In this document: in pieces, positions 1-8,573 of the stretch
Layout: the number at the start of each line of letters is the position of its first letter
How positions within the stretch are numbered: position 1 is the stretch's first letter
From: CALBTQ01 sp036725605
GTDB taxonomy: Bacteria; Lernaellota; Lernaellaia; Lernaellales; Lernaellaceae
Assembly (NCBI GenBank): GCA_036725605.1
Contig: DAIMDW010000048.1
Coordinates: 1 to 26,853, forward strand
Direction: 5' to 3'
DNA: 26,853 bases
Translations under genes and position numbers: made by a program
Notes under the pieces: generated by a model
What the model saw: the letters and a program-made list of their open reading frames with translations, nothing else
Database searches by the model: none
Told to the model about the DNA's origin: nothing

Positions 1-174
1 CTCGCGCGTGGCGGCGACGATCGGCTCGACGTACCCCGAGCGGGCCATCGATTCGACGCGCGCGGGCGGCACGTCGTTGCGGCGATAGACGGAGTTGTCG
101 GATTCGGCCAGTTTCTGCCAGCGGCGGGCGACGTCGCCGGCGGACGGTTTGGCGGTCGGTTCGTTATCGATCAA
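1..174 (-). CDS. Unidentified protein, truncated by the left edge
   Basis: An open frame runs off the left edge on the minus strand, just downstream of the large secreted protein. An in-frame TAG at 178-180 means it must begin inside the window. The first usable start is TTG at 172-174, which overlaps the TGA of the upstream gene; GTG and ATG codons also occur further in. The visible ~57 residues are hydrophilic and of mixed composition, with segments such as ARRWQKLAESDNSVYRRNDV and SGYVEPIVAATRE, and look like real protein rather than the arginine- or alanine-rich shadows common here. There is no clear ribosome-binding site, so translational coupling is inferred. No family recognised. Confidence 0.4.
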   Translation of the reverse strand, partial: MIDNEPTAKPSAGDVARRWQKLAESDNSVYRRNDVPPARVESMARSGYVEPIVAATRE

Positions 175-3128
175 CAGCTACAACCACAGCAGTCATCGTC
201 GTCATCGTCGTCGTTGTGGTCGATGTCGTCGTCGTTGTCGTCGTCGGTGTCGTCGTCCTCGGGCGTCGTGTCGTCGTCGGGCGTCGTGTCGTCGTCGTCG
301 ACGTCATCGTCGATGTCGTCGTCGGGCGGCCAGTCGTCGTCGCCGACGATCGACGGATCGAGAATCTTGATGCCGGTGAGCGAATGCGGCGGCAGATTCA
401 CCACCACCGTTTCGCCGTTGTAGTCCTCGTAGTATTCACCGTTGGAGAGCGTCACGCCCAGCTCGGGCGCGAGGTCGCCCAACTCGTTGTTCGCGTCCAG
501 CGCGTCGCCGGTCAGGCGGCTGATGTACACCACGCGCTCGCCGGTGATGCCCAACGCGGACAGATCGACGGTCGTGCCCACCGTGCGGTCCGGATCCTTG
601 TTGATCAGCAAGATGTTGTAGTCCTCACCGTTGCGCCCGACCAACGCGGAAATCAGCGGCGTGCCGGATAACTGCTCCTGGGTCCAGTCGCGGTTGCCCA
701 GGTCGCCCGAACTTTCCATGGTGCGTTTGTCGGTGCAATCGGCGTCCTTGCAGATGTCCACGACCACGTGCGGCGCGTAGTAATATTCATCGCGGTACAT
801 GCGCACGCTGTCGAAGGTCGCCACGCCGTTTTCCTTGCGGCCCTGTTTGCGGCGCAGGTGCACGTTGATGAAGGCCACGCCCGAGCGGTTGGACAGTTGG
901 ATACGATAATCCTGCAACTGCCAATCGCTGTCGCCGAACACGCCGTAGCTGTCGTTCGCCTGCACGAGTTGGTCGCTGGAATTTCTCGCCTGCGCCTCGA
1001 TGGTCACCGCCGCGTCCAACCCCTCCGTTTTGATGTAGCCGCGCACGTGGTACGACGCCGGGTCGGCCAGTTCGGGGAATTCGCTGTTGACCAGGTAGTA
1101 ACGCTGGCGGATGTGATAATACTCGGGGTTGTCGACGATCGGCACCTGCACGCACTGCGTACCGGACAGGCAATCGGTGTCGATGATCGTCGCGGGCGCC
1201 GGCGTCGAGCCGTACTGCACCCAGAACGAATTGTTGTACGCGCCCGGCACGCTGGTCAGTTCCCAACTCGGGTCGCACATCAGGTTCTGCGTTTTGACCT
1301 TCAGGTTTTCCAGGTTGTAGCGGAAGTTCAGCGAGTAGCGCGCGCCCGGCTCGACCGGCACGGTCTGCATCATCTGCCCGAGGTACTGCGGATTGTTCTC
1401 GTCGTCGACGTCGAACTCCAGTTGCAGATAACAATCCTCGTCCACGCACTCGCGGGAGGTGGTCACGCCCGCCGGGTCGGGGTTGTGCGTCCAGCCGACG
1501 CTGAGGTCCTGCGCGAAATCGCCGTTGGTCATCAGGTTGACGGCCAGACCCGGGTCGATGCTGTCCTTGACGAGGTTGAAGTCGTCGACGCGATAGATGC
1601 CGCGGATGTAGCTGTTCGGATCGGGATTGTAAATGTTGCCCGTGCCGCAGTCGGGCGTGTTTTCCACCGGCTCGCGGTAGCGGATCACCCGCACGCGAAT
1701 GTAGTTCTCATCGGCGGCGAGGTTGATCGACTGATACGCCGGCGTACGCCCGGTGGCGTCGTTGTCGAAGGTCGCCGACACGACTTCGGTGTCGTACACC
1801 TCGCCCATGCGGAAGTCGCTGCCCAGCATCTTGAGCGCCAGTTCGTCCGGGCGGGCGATGGCCTGACCTTCATACAGATAGGCCGCGCCGTAGAAGCCGT
1901 CGTCTTCCGGATCGGTGTCCATGAAATCCCAGATCGCCGAGCCCATGATCGAATCGGCGTGGCGGATCAAGGTCAGCATGACGTCGGCGTTGTAGATCGC
2001 CGCGCCCAGCGAGTGCGACAGGTTGCGGAACGGGCACGCGGGCGGATCGTCCGGGCCGGTGTAATTGGTCATGGTTTCGGAAAACAGCAACTGCGTGTTG
2101 AATTCGTTGACCAGAATATCGACCGGCTTGGTGTCGCTGAAGATGGTTTCGATCGCGTTGGCCACGTCCTCGATGCGGCCGGTCAGTTCGGTCGAAGCGG
2201 CAAACGCCGCGGCCATGATCGAACGCAGCTTGGCGTCCAGATCGATGCCGTACACGTCGCAGCGCGATTTGTTGAAGTTGGGCCGGAAGAAATTCATCAT
2301 CAGAAAATCCGGCCAATAGTCGGAGTCTTCGCCCGAAGCCGCGAAGTACTGCAGCAGGCGGTAGGTGTCCTGGATGTTCTTGTTCTCGTAGGAACCGGCG
2401 CCGATTTTGATCGTCGAGTCCACCGCCTTGAGCGCCTGGCTCAACTGCAGGAAAGCCTCGGCGTAGGCCTCGGGCGGCACGCGCTTGTATTGAATGTCGG
2501 GATTGAAGGGGCTGGTCGTGTTCTCCCAGGTATCCGCGTCGATCTCCCAGTAGGTCACCGGGCCGTAGGGCGATTCCTCGTTGACGTAGCGCAGCCAGGC
2601 CACGGCCGCGGCGATCACGTCGTCGTTGGCGAAGTCGCCGGTGTCCGGATCGTAAATCGAGAGGGTGATCACCGGCTCGGCGCCCAGGCGACGGGCGAGG
2701 AAGAGGAATTCGTCGGTGCCGAAGAGAAAATCGCGATCCAGCGCCGGGCCGACGCCCTGCTGCCACACGTAGCTGCGGGTCAGCCGGCCGCCGGGGAAGC
2801 GCAGGATGCCCGGCATCGTTTCGCTCAGCAGGCGATAGGGCGCGGGCTTGTAGCAACCGACGATGTCGCCGGCGCACGGCGCGCCCTGCGGATCCCACAG
2901 ACCGCCGCCGTCGTCGCCGAAGGGTTCGCCGCCCAGGATGTTGTTGCCCAGGATTTGGTCGTGCGCGACCGCGACGGTGTCGGTGGAAACGCGCACCAAC
3001 GCTTCGACTTCGGCGGGCGAGGCGTCGTCGTCATCGTCGTCCATCTGCGCCATCGCCGGCGCCAGCCACAGCGCGGCCAGGACAAGCAATGCAAAGACCA
3101 CATACCCCGTGTGCCTGATCTGCATCAT
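171..3128 (-). CDS. Secreted GH-A-clan glycoside hydrolase-like protein (arabinofuranosidase-like) with Asp-rich Cys-ending tail
   Basis: A 985-residue exported protein. Residues 1-28 form a type I signal peptide (hydrophobic FALLVLAALWLAPAMA, cleavage near AMAQ), followed by a short run of six Asp. Residues ~50-470 resemble the (beta/alpha)8 barrel of alpha-L-arabinofuranosidase-like enzymes: LRFPGGRLTRSYVWQ near 109, YWEIDADTWE near 193 at the acid/base strand, and ILVNEFNTQ with Glu342 at the nucleophile strand. The acid/base motif is unusual, with Ala-Asp where Asn-Glu is expected. Residues ~530-790 look like two beta-sandwich, carbohydrate-binding-like modules, and ~830-925 is a C-terminal beta domain (VVVNLPPHSLTGIKIL) like that of arabinofuranosidases. 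The last ~55 residues are mostly Asp and end Cys-Cys-Gly-Cys-Ser-Cys. Start ATGATG has an AGGGG upstream. The exact substrate is unknown and catalytic activity is uncertain. Confidence 0.75.
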   Translation of the reverse strand: MMQIRHTGYVVFALLVLAALWLAPAMAQMDDDDDDASPAEVEALVRVSTDTVAVAHDQILGNNILGGEPFGDDGGGLWDPQGAPCAGDIVGCYKPAPYRLLSETMPGILRFPGGRLTRSYVWQQGVGPALDRDFLFGTDEFLFLARRLGAEPVITLSIYDPDTGDFANDDVIAAAVAWLRYVNEESPYGPVTYWEIDADTWENTTSPFNPDIQYKRVPPEAYAEAFLQLSQALKAVDSTIKIGAGSYENKNIQDTYRLLQYFAASGEDSDYWPDFLMMNFFRPNFNKSRCDVYGIDLDAKLRSIMAAAFAASTELTGRIEDVANAIETIFSDTKPVDILVNEFNTQLLFSETMTNYTGPDDPPACPFRNLSHSLGAAIYNADVMLTLIRHADSIMGSAIWDFMDTDPEDDGFYGAAYLYEGQAIARPDELALKMLGSDFRMGEVYDTEVVSATFDNDATGRTPAYQSINLAADENYIRVRVIRYREPVENTPDCGTGNIYNPDPNSYIRGIYRVDDFNLVKDSIDPGLAVNLMTNGDFAQDLSVGWTHNPDPAGVTTSRECVDEDCYLQLEFDVDDENNPQYLGQMMQTVPVEPGARYSLNFRYNLENLKVKTQNLMCDPSWELTSVPGAYNNSFWVQYGSTPAPATIIDTDCLSGTQCVQVPIVDNPEYYHIRQRYYLVNSEFPELADPASYHVRGYIKTEGLDAAVTIEAQARNSSDQLVQANDSYGVFGDSDWQLQDYRIQLSNRSGVAFINVHLRRKQGRKENGVATFDSVRMYRDEYYYAPHVVVDICKDADCTDKRTMESSGDLGNRDWTQEQLSGTPLISALVGRNGEDYNILLINKDPDRTVGTTVDLSALGITGERVVYISRLTGDALDANNELGDLAPELGVTLSNGEYYEDYNGETVVVNLPPHSLTGIKILDPSIVGDDDWPPDDDIDDDVDDDDTTPDDDTTPEDDDTDDDNDDDIDHNDDDDDDDCCGCSC
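192..343 (-). repeat. GAY trinucleotide tract encoding the Asp-rich tail
   Basis: Imperfect runs of GAC/GAT codons with Thr-Pro, Ile, Val and Asn interruptions encode the C-terminal tail of the glycoside hydrolase-like protein. On the plus strand it reads as GTC/GTCGTC repeats, which creates artificial poly-Val and poly-Ser frames. Mixed GAC and GAT usage suggests selection for aspartate rather than a pure nucleotide microsatellite, though slippage remains possible. Confidence 0.85.
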
Positions 3129-3189
3129 CGTAAACCCCTATTCCCCGGGCCGACCCCAGACCCGACGATAAGCATAGTCGCCGCCAAAT

Positions 3190-3219
3190 ATTCTATCGAC
3201 TTAATGAGCCGATAAGCAA
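3190..3219 (-). promoter_or_regulatory. Candidate sigma-70 promoter for the glycoside hydrolase-like gene
   Basis: On the minus strand, TTGCTT (3214-3219) and TAGAAT (3190-3195) are separated by 18 bases, about 60 bases before the ATG at 3128. The -10 matches consensus at 5 of 6 positions, the -35 only in its first half. A small inverted repeat (CCGATTT at 3220-3226 with AAATCGG at 3234-3240) sits just upstream and could be a weak terminator for the preceding glycosyltransferase gene or an operator. Confidence 0.35.
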
Positions 3220-3286
3220 CCGATTTCCGCGAAAAATCGGCAAAATGGCGTTGTGCTTTTAGGCGGAAATAAGTAATCCGGGCGGA

Positions 3287-4831
3287 CTACTCGGTCGCGG
3301 CGGCCTGGGGCCGATGCTTGAGCACCAAAAACGAATCGCGCCGCAGAACCGGCCGATAGGTCTCCTTGACCGCCGGATGCTCCAGCAGCGAGCGACCGTA
3401 GGCGAAGTACGAGGTCGGCGCCTCGTCCGGGCCGGTGACGCCGCCGATGACCAGCCAGGTCGGCTTGCGGCCGAGGATGTAATCCGGATCGACCTTCTCG
3501 TGGCGCTTGCCGGGCACGCGAGCCAAGTGGGCGTCGGTCAAACCGAAGCAGTCGATCGTCGGCAGGCCGGTCAGGTAGACGATCGCGCCCGCCTCGCCGG
3601 TCGCCAGCCAATCGCCGGGCCGCTTGTGCGCGTTGAGGTAGTCGGCGACGGCCAGGTAGGATTCGTCGACGAACAGGTGCGCGGTCGGGCCGTGCCAGCC
3701 GCTGGGCCGTACGCCCAGTTGTTTGACCGCGTACAGGTGCGCGGCGAAGGGCAGCGCCAGCGCGAGCAGGAAGATCCACTTGCGCGCGCCGGCGAACCAT
3801 TCGGCCAGCCGCTGACGGTGCAACGCGTCGCGCAACCGGGCGAGGATCGTCGGGGCGCACAGCGCGACCAAGGCCATCGCGGGCACGGCGAAACGCCAAC
3901 CGAGCATCCAGTCGCCGCCGCCGATCACCATGAAGCCGGCCTGCGCGCCGATGCCCAACAGCAACAGCAGCGTGCGCGGACTCGTTTTCTTCCACGGCAC
4001 CAGCCCCAGCAACAGCAGCGGCAGCAGCAAGGCGTTGCCCCAGAGCGTCGCGCCGATCGCCGGCAGCAGGTAGCGCACGCCGTCGGCGTAGGTGGCCGGC
4101 CCCGCCGAGGCCTTCGCGTAAAACGTGTTGGGCCACCACGCGCCGTAGAAGGAGTGCCGCCACAGGAAGTACAACAGGATGGGCGTCAGGGCGAGCGCGA
4201 GAAAACCGGCGTCGGCCGCGTCGGGCTTGCGCTTGTCGCGCCACAGCAGCAGCGCGCGGGCGAGCAGCGCGGCGAACAGAAACACGATGCCTTCCGGCCG
4301 TGAAAGCGCCACGAGCGCGAAGAGCAATCCCGCCAAAACGCGCCAGGCCTTGCGGCCCGTCTCCAGCGCGCGGATGTAGCCGCCCAGCGCGACGACGATC
4401 AACAGCGCGTGCAGCGCGGTTTCCATCCCCGAGGCGGCCCACAGCGCGGGAAATCCCGCCAGCGCGAACAACAACGGCGGCCAGCCGCGAAAATCGGCGC
4501 CCTCCGGGTCGCGTCGCGCCAGCGCATACAGCGCCAGCAAGGTGAGCAATCCGGCGAGCAAGCCCAGGCCCTTGGCGGCCAGCACCAGCGCGCGCGGATC
4601 GCTCATCAACAGATGAAGCAACGCGAGCAGCACGAGCAACAGCGGGTTGGAGAAGCCCTCGACGCGCTCGCCGACGTTGTAGACCGGCCCGTTGCCGGCG
4701 GCGAGGTTGGCCGCGTAGCGCATGGTGATGAACACGTCGTCGGGCGTCTGGTTGACAAAATGCACGCCCAGCGCCAGGAAAATCAACATCCCGGCCAGCA
4801 GCAGAACCCATTGGCGTTGCGTGGAGATCAT
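3287..4831 (-). CDS. GT-C-type polytopic membrane glycosyltransferase (AftB/GT89-like)
   Basis: About 514 residues with roughly ten hydrophobic membrane segments. The first loop after the first helix has the acidic pair of GT-C lipid-phosphosugar-dependent transferases: DDVFITMRYA at 31-40, followed by GNGPVYNVGERVEGFSN. That combination is typical of AftB-like and related mannosyl/arabinosyl transferases. The C-terminal part has GEAGAIVYLTGLPTIDCFGL and then DAHLAR, also usual in this group. It probably moves a sugar from a polyprenyl-phosphate donor to an envelope glycan or glycolipid on the periplasmic face; donor and acceptor cannot be told. I chose ATG at 4831; an in-frame GTG at 4864 would leave only 6 bases to the upstream symporter stop, so the two may be one transcript. 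Functional linkage to the symporter is not evident. Confidence 0.75.
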   Translation of the reverse strand: MISTQRQWVLLLAGMLIFLALGVHFVNQTPDDVFITMRYAANLAAGNGPVYNVGERVEGFSNPLLLVLLALLHLLMSDPRALVLAAKGLGLLAGLLTLLALYALARRDPEGADFRGWPPLLFALAGFPALWAASGMETALHALLIVVALGGYIRALETGRKAWRVLAGLLFALVALSRPEGIVFLFAALLARALLLWRDKRKPDAADAGFLALALTPILLYFLWRHSFYGAWWPNTFYAKASAGPATYADGVRYLLPAIGATLWGNALLLPLLLLGLVPWKKTSPRTLLLLLGIGAQAGFMVIGGGDWMLGWRFAVPAMALVALCAPTILARLRDALHRQRLAEWFAGARKWIFLLALALPFAAHLYAVKQLGVRPSGWHGPTAHLFVDESYLAVADYLNAHKRPGDWLATGEAGAIVYLTGLPTIDCFGLTDAHLARVPGKRHEKVDPDYILGRKPTWLVIGGVTGPDEAPTSYFAYGRSLLEHPAVKETYRPVLRRDSFLVLKHRPQAAATE

Positions 4832-4870
4832 CGCGTTATCTTGCCCGCCCCGGCGCGGATGCACAAGGCC

Positions 4871-6313
4871 TTACCAGACCTGATACCCCAGCAACGGCCA
4901 CCAGAACGCGGCGGCGGCCATGAACAGCAGGTAGGCGGCGGCGACCAGGATCAATCCGGCCTTGAGGAAATCGCGCATTTGCGGATAACCCGAGCCCAGG
5001 GCGATCGCGTTGGCCGGCGTGCCCATGGGCAGCACGAAGGTCAGGCCCGAGGGCAGCGCGACCGCGAAGGTCATCACCACCGGGTCCAGGTGCATGGTGA
5101 AGGCCAGGCTGATCACCACCGGCATCATCAGCGACACGACCGCCGCGTTGCTGATGAACTCGGTCAGCAGCATCGAGATGAGAATGATGATCGCCATGAG
5201 CACCAGCGGGTGGGGCGTTTTGCCGGCGAGCATCGCGTTGACCGCCCAGTCGGCCGCGCCGGTCTGGTGCAGCGCCTGCCCGAGGGCGATCGCGCCGCCG
5301 TACATCAGAAAAACGCCCCAGTTCACGTTGCGCTCGACTTCGGTCCAGTAGGTGAGCTTGAAGATGAACAGCACGGCCACCGAGGCCATCGCCGTGACCG
5401 CCAGCGGAATCCACTCGCGCACGAAGATCCACAGCAGGATGGTGATCACCGTGACCACCGCGACGCCCTTTTCGCGGCCGGAAAATTCGCCGAGCTCGTC
5501 CAGTTGTTTTTCCAGCACCTTGGTCGCCTGCGGCAGGTCGATCGCCTCGGCCGGGTACATGAAATGCAAAATGGCCACGGCCACGCCGAGCATGACGATA
5601 ACCACCGGGATGTCGGCGATCAGCCATTGCAGAAAGCCGATCTTCACCGCGGTCGCTTCGAACAAAATGCCCATCGCCAGCGGGTTGCGCGCGCCGCCCA
5701 GGTAGGTCGCGATGCCGCCGATGATGCACCCCCAGGCCATCGCCAGAAAAAGGCTGCGCGCGAATTTGCTCTCGCTGGTCAGCCCCGCGCCGGTGACGAT
5801 CGAGAGGATGATCGGGTACATCATCGCCGCCACCGCGTGCTCGCTCATCCAGAACGAGGCGAACGCGCCGAACATCAGAATGCCGCCGCGCAGCCGCCGG
5901 GGCGTGGTCGCGGCCTTTTGCAGGACCAGGCAGGTGATGCGGGTGGACAGGCCGCACTCGACGAGCACCGCCGAGATGATGAACGCGCCGAGGATGAAAA
6001 ACACGGCGTTGTTGCCGAACAGCGAGAAGGCTTCCGGGGAGGTCATCACCCCGGTCAGCGGCAGCAGGACGATCGCCATGATCGAGGTGATCTGCAGCGG
6101 CACGACCTGAAACACCCAGAACAGCACGCACAACACGAACACCGCACCGGCGCGATGGCCTTCGGGCGACAGGCCCGCGGGCGTGGGCAGCGCCAGCACG
6201 ATGCCGAACAGCGCGAAAGCCACGGTCATCAGCGCGTACCGGTTGCGCTCCAGAAACGGCCGCTCGGCCGGCTTGGGCATTTTCGGAAGTTCGGGCTCCC
6301 AAACTTTACTCAC
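4871..6313 (-). CDS. DASS-family (SLC13) anion:Na+ symporter
   Basis: A 480-residue inner-membrane transporter with ~11-12 hydrophobic segments and an inverted two-half arrangement. The second-half signature TEFISNAAVVSLMMPV (residues ~378-393) is the DASS Ser-Asn-X motif that binds Na+ and substrate. The first half has GGIATYLGGARNPLAMG, where the family usually has Ser-Asn-Thr and Gly-Thr-Pro-Asn patterns, so the first substrate/Na+ site is slightly divergent. FGNNAVFFILGAFIISAVL is also characteristic. Likely cargo is a C4-dicarboxylate, sulfate or a related anion, which sequence alone does not settle. The start is GTG at 6311-6313, with AAAAGGAG seven bases upstream. The glycosyltransferase gene follows closely on the same strand. 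Confidence 0.85.
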   Translation of the reverse strand: MSKVWEPELPKMPKPAERPFLERNRYALMTVAFALFGIVLALPTPAGLSPEGHRAGAVFVLCVLFWVFQVVPLQITSIMAIVLLPLTGVMTSPEAFSLFGNNAVFFILGAFIISAVLVECGLSTRITCLVLQKAATTPRRLRGGILMFGAFASFWMSEHAVAAMMYPIILSIVTGAGLTSESKFARSLFLAMAWGCIIGGIATYLGGARNPLAMGILFEATAVKIGFLQWLIADIPVVIVMLGVAVAILHFMYPAEAIDLPQATKVLEKQLDELGEFSGREKGVAVVTVITILLWIFVREWIPLAVTAMASVAVLFIFKLTYWTEVERNVNWGVFLMYGGAIALGQALHQTGAADWAVNAMLAGKTPHPLVLMAIIILISMLLTEFISNAAVVSLMMPVVISLAFTMHLDPVVMTFAVALPSGLTFVLPMGTPANAIALGSGYPQMRDFLKAGLILVAAAYLLFMAAAAFWWPLLGYQVW

Positions 6314-6647
6314 CCGCCGCTCCTTTTATCGACAACGAGGGGACATTGTTACCGGAGGGTGGCAGCCCGTGCAACCGATAAAAACGGTGGCTCATACCGA
6401 ACGTAGTGCACTTCACTACATTGATAAGCACTTTCTGAAAGTGATGCAGTTTATATCTTTTTTGAATATTGATTAGTACATTTACAAATAATATTATTTG
6501 TAGCTTGTGTTTCGGTTTTATCTGCTTCCTCTGTATTATTCTTAATAGTATAGCTCCTGAGTGTTGCACGACATCACCGATCCGATCACCGACGTGAAGA
6601 TAATCCATTTAATTGGAATAAAAGGCAATTATTCTTATGAAAAGCGA
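6314..6647. other. Intergenic region, AT-rich, no gene supported
   Basis: This 334-base gap between the symporter start and the end of the pentapeptide-repeat gene marks the change from GC-rich to AT-rich DNA. It has one small perfect inverted repeat, GTAGTG (6403-6408) and CACTAC (6414-6419), with a five-base loop. That is too short to call a terminator and has no T run. A 100-codon minus-strand frame here is hydrophobic but lacks a ribosome site and family resemblance, and is not called. Confidence 0.5.
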
Positions 6648-8204
6648 TTATTTTGTATTTTCTGCCCATTCTTCATCGGTATAGCCTACATCCAAGGAAG
6701 CCGACTCTTGTGAAATTTGTTTTACCATTCCTTTCTGTAAGGCGATTTTATCCGAAAATGGAAGTCTGGTACAGTCCGTGTAAATTGTTCCCTTAAGAAT
6801 CGCATCTTCCAGAATTGCATCCGTTAGATCAGCGCAACCAAGAAAAACATCATGAAGATCAGCGCCACGAAGATTTGCACCACGAAGGTTTGCATTAGAG
6901 AAAGCCGATATTATGTTATCGTATGAAACATATTGATAATCAGTAGCATTGATCCCTTGAAGGTCGGATCCAGGCCCAAACCGGACCATTCCTCTTTTTT
7001 TAGCCTCTTTGTCTGAGAAAGGCAAAATAGTTCTTTCATTATAGCATGCTTGTTTAAAAATAGCCCTATCGAATTCTGAAAATTTTAATTTTGCACCAAA
7101 GAGCCAAGCACCGCTGAAATTGGCCCCAGAAACATTTGCATTTGTGAAGTCTGCGTATTTGAGAATTGCCTTACGAAAAAGAGCTTCTTCAACTCTCGCA
7201 TTAATGAACTTTGCATTCTGTAATTCAGCTTTTACAAAGTTTGCTCCAATTATTTGAGCGCCACTCATATCTGCAGAACAGAGTTCTGCCTGACGAAATG
7301 TTGATGCCTGCAAGGTTGCATTAAAAAAATTAACGTTATTAAGTCGACATTTATCGAAGTTGGAAGAAAAAGCCTCAATTTCCTTCATTGAAGCATTATC
7401 CATAAACGCCCCTTGAAAATCAGAGTCGGAAAGTATGGCTTTGTCGAGTTTTGCCATGGCGAAATTCGATTCGCGCAAGTTTAAGCTATTAGAAGTGTCC
7501 CCAGTGCCCAAATAGGCTCCACTTAGGTCAGCTCTGTGAAATTGAGTATGATATAAATCAGTGCTTATAAAGGTCGCATTCTTAAGATTAGCACCGTTGA
7601 AAAAGGTGTACGAAAGATCCATAGAGATAAAATTAGATCCACTGAAATTCGCACCGGAAAAATCTAGAATGCTTAACGGTTGATTTTGATCGTTGAGTAA
7701 TTTTATAAGGTCTGTTAAAGCCCTTTGTGCGATGGGCCCCCCTTTTCCTTCGAATATTGCCAATCGACTTTCAATCTCTGTTCTGTGTCGGATATCTTGG
7801 TAAATCAGTTCGTTTTGCTGGCGTAGTTGTATATTCTGCTCAATTACGCTTTTGTTCTGATTATGCATTTCAAAACCTTGCCAAATCAGGAGCATTATCG
7901 GGATAAATGTCGCGATAATACCTATTAGGCCGATGGTCGCATAGCGTCGAACAATCGCGGATATTACCTTTGCGGTTTCTGTGGGAGGGAAGCCTTTATC
8001 ATTTTTGCTGGCTTCAACCCATTCATCTAACGCACGATCCAATTCGCGCTTGATACCAAAAAGTGAATCGGAGGGAGCTGGCTTTCTACCGGGATTTCGT
8101 TGCCGTTTACTTTCCTCTTTTTCCGTATCGACCCTGTCATGCCCTGCGTTTCCGTTCAGAGATGAATCGTCGCATGTCGGGGTAGACTTATCTTGATCCG
8201 TCAT
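6648..8204 (-). CDS. Membrane-anchored pentapeptide-repeat protein
   Basis: About 518 residues. The N-terminal ~85 residues are charged and look disordered; one strong transmembrane segment lies at ~91-110 (IGLIGIIATFIPIMLLIW), followed by a Gln/Glu-rich coiled-coil-like stretch to ~150. From ~178 to ~500 there are tandem A(D/N)LXX-type pentapeptides (for example FSGANFSGSNF, RGANLRGADLHDVFL) that should fold as a right-handed quadrilateral beta-helix. Two copies of an LPFSDKxAxxxGMV insert (near 400 and 485) break the helix. The start ATG at 8204 is preceded by TAGGGATAAGG; an in-frame ATG at 8339 would add 45 residues that do not look conserved. The gene is markedly AT-rich against its neighbours, which suggests recent transfer. 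Function unknown: scaffolding or protein binding is likely, enzymatic activity unlikely. Confidence 0.85.
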   Translation of the reverse strand: MTDQDKSTPTCDDSSLNGNAGHDRVDTEKEESKRQRNPGRKPAPSDSLFGIKRELDRALDEWVEASKNDKGFPPTETAKVISAIVRRYATIGLIGIIATFIPIMLLIWQGFEMHNQNKSVIEQNIQLRQQNELIYQDIRHRTEIESRLAIFEGKGGPIAQRALTDLIKLLNDQNQPLSILDFSGANFSGSNFISMDLSYTFFNGANLKNATFISTDLYHTQFHRADLSGAYLGTGDTSNSLNLRESNFAMAKLDKAILSDSDFQGAFMDNASMKEIEAFSSNFDKCRLNNVNFFNATLQASTFRQAELCSADMSGAQIIGANFVKAELQNAKFINARVEEALFRKAILKYADFTNANVSGANFSGAWLFGAKLKFSEFDRAIFKQACYNERTILPFSDKEAKKRGMVRFGPGSDLQGINATDYQYVSYDNIISAFSNANLRGANLRGADLHDVFLGCADLTDAILEDAILKGTIYTDCTRLPFSDKIALQKGMVKQISQESASLDVGYTDEEWAENTK

Positions 8205-8369
8205 CGCCTTATCCCTATTTTCGATTTGACTAATGTGATATTTCCAAAAAAACGAAAACCTTATTATCAAGCCCCTTGCCATTGAGAAGCCGACCTTCGA
8301 CTTTTCGATTTCATAAAAATTAATAATTACAATGATCAACTACCTCTCTGTCGAGCCTGGGAATCAACC

Positions 8370-8568
8370 GGAATTTCGGGGACAGCAAATAGAAGTTAAC
8401 GCCACGATTTTACATTGATATATATTGCACATGGTACGAATCATGACCACCGGCTCTCCTCACCACCTGCTTTACGCGAGCATCTTATACCAGTGTCGGT
8501 CACCCCGCTACCACTTTTATCGCACTGCGATATTCCAATGCCAAAATAAGAGCGATTGGCGCGGGTGG
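8370..8568 (+). repeat. Dispersed intergenic repeat, copy A
   Basis: The first half (GGGGACAG, then ATAGAAGTTAACGCCACGAT, then TTTACGCGAGCA and GTGTCGGTCACCCCGC) matches the copies at 10401 and 15701. The second half (8537-8568, CAATGCCAAAATAAG followed by AGCGATTGGCGCGGGTGG) is almost identical to the copy at 13940-14092. This is the only copy joining both halves. It fills most of the 369-base gap between the pentapeptide-repeat gene and the antitoxin remnant; no gene is supported within it. Confidence 0.7.
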
Positions 8569-8573
8569 ACTTT

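Noticed and set aside
95..671. Plus-strand frames rich in Arg, Val or Ser opposite the Asp tail
   Set aside because: They are complements of the GAC/GAT codon runs (GTC/CGT/TCG repeats). They have no ribosome site and only low-complexity product.
768..3215. 815-codon plus-strand open frame
   Set aside because: It is antisense to the glycoside hydrolase-like gene. Length comes from high GC and rare stops, and the composition (His, Arg, Val, Ala rich) has no domain.
3220..3240. Terminator between the glycosyltransferase and glycoside hydrolase-like genes
   Set aside because: The 7-bp AT-rich stem has no T run on either side, so it is mentioned only as an inverted repeat.
4409..6406. 665-codon plus-strand open frame
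   Set aside because: It lies opposite the glycosyltransferase and symporter genes. Its Gln/Arg/His/Asp-rich product is typical of antisense frames in GC-rich DNA.
6306..6608. 100-codon minus-strand frame upstream of the symporter
   Set aside because: It has no ribosome site or domain, and it spans the composition boundary and the symporter's own start signals.
8205..8573. AbiEii-like toxin gene next to the antitoxin remnant
   Set aside because: No reading frame with nucleotidyltransferase motifs exists in this gap; it is filled by a dispersed repeat.
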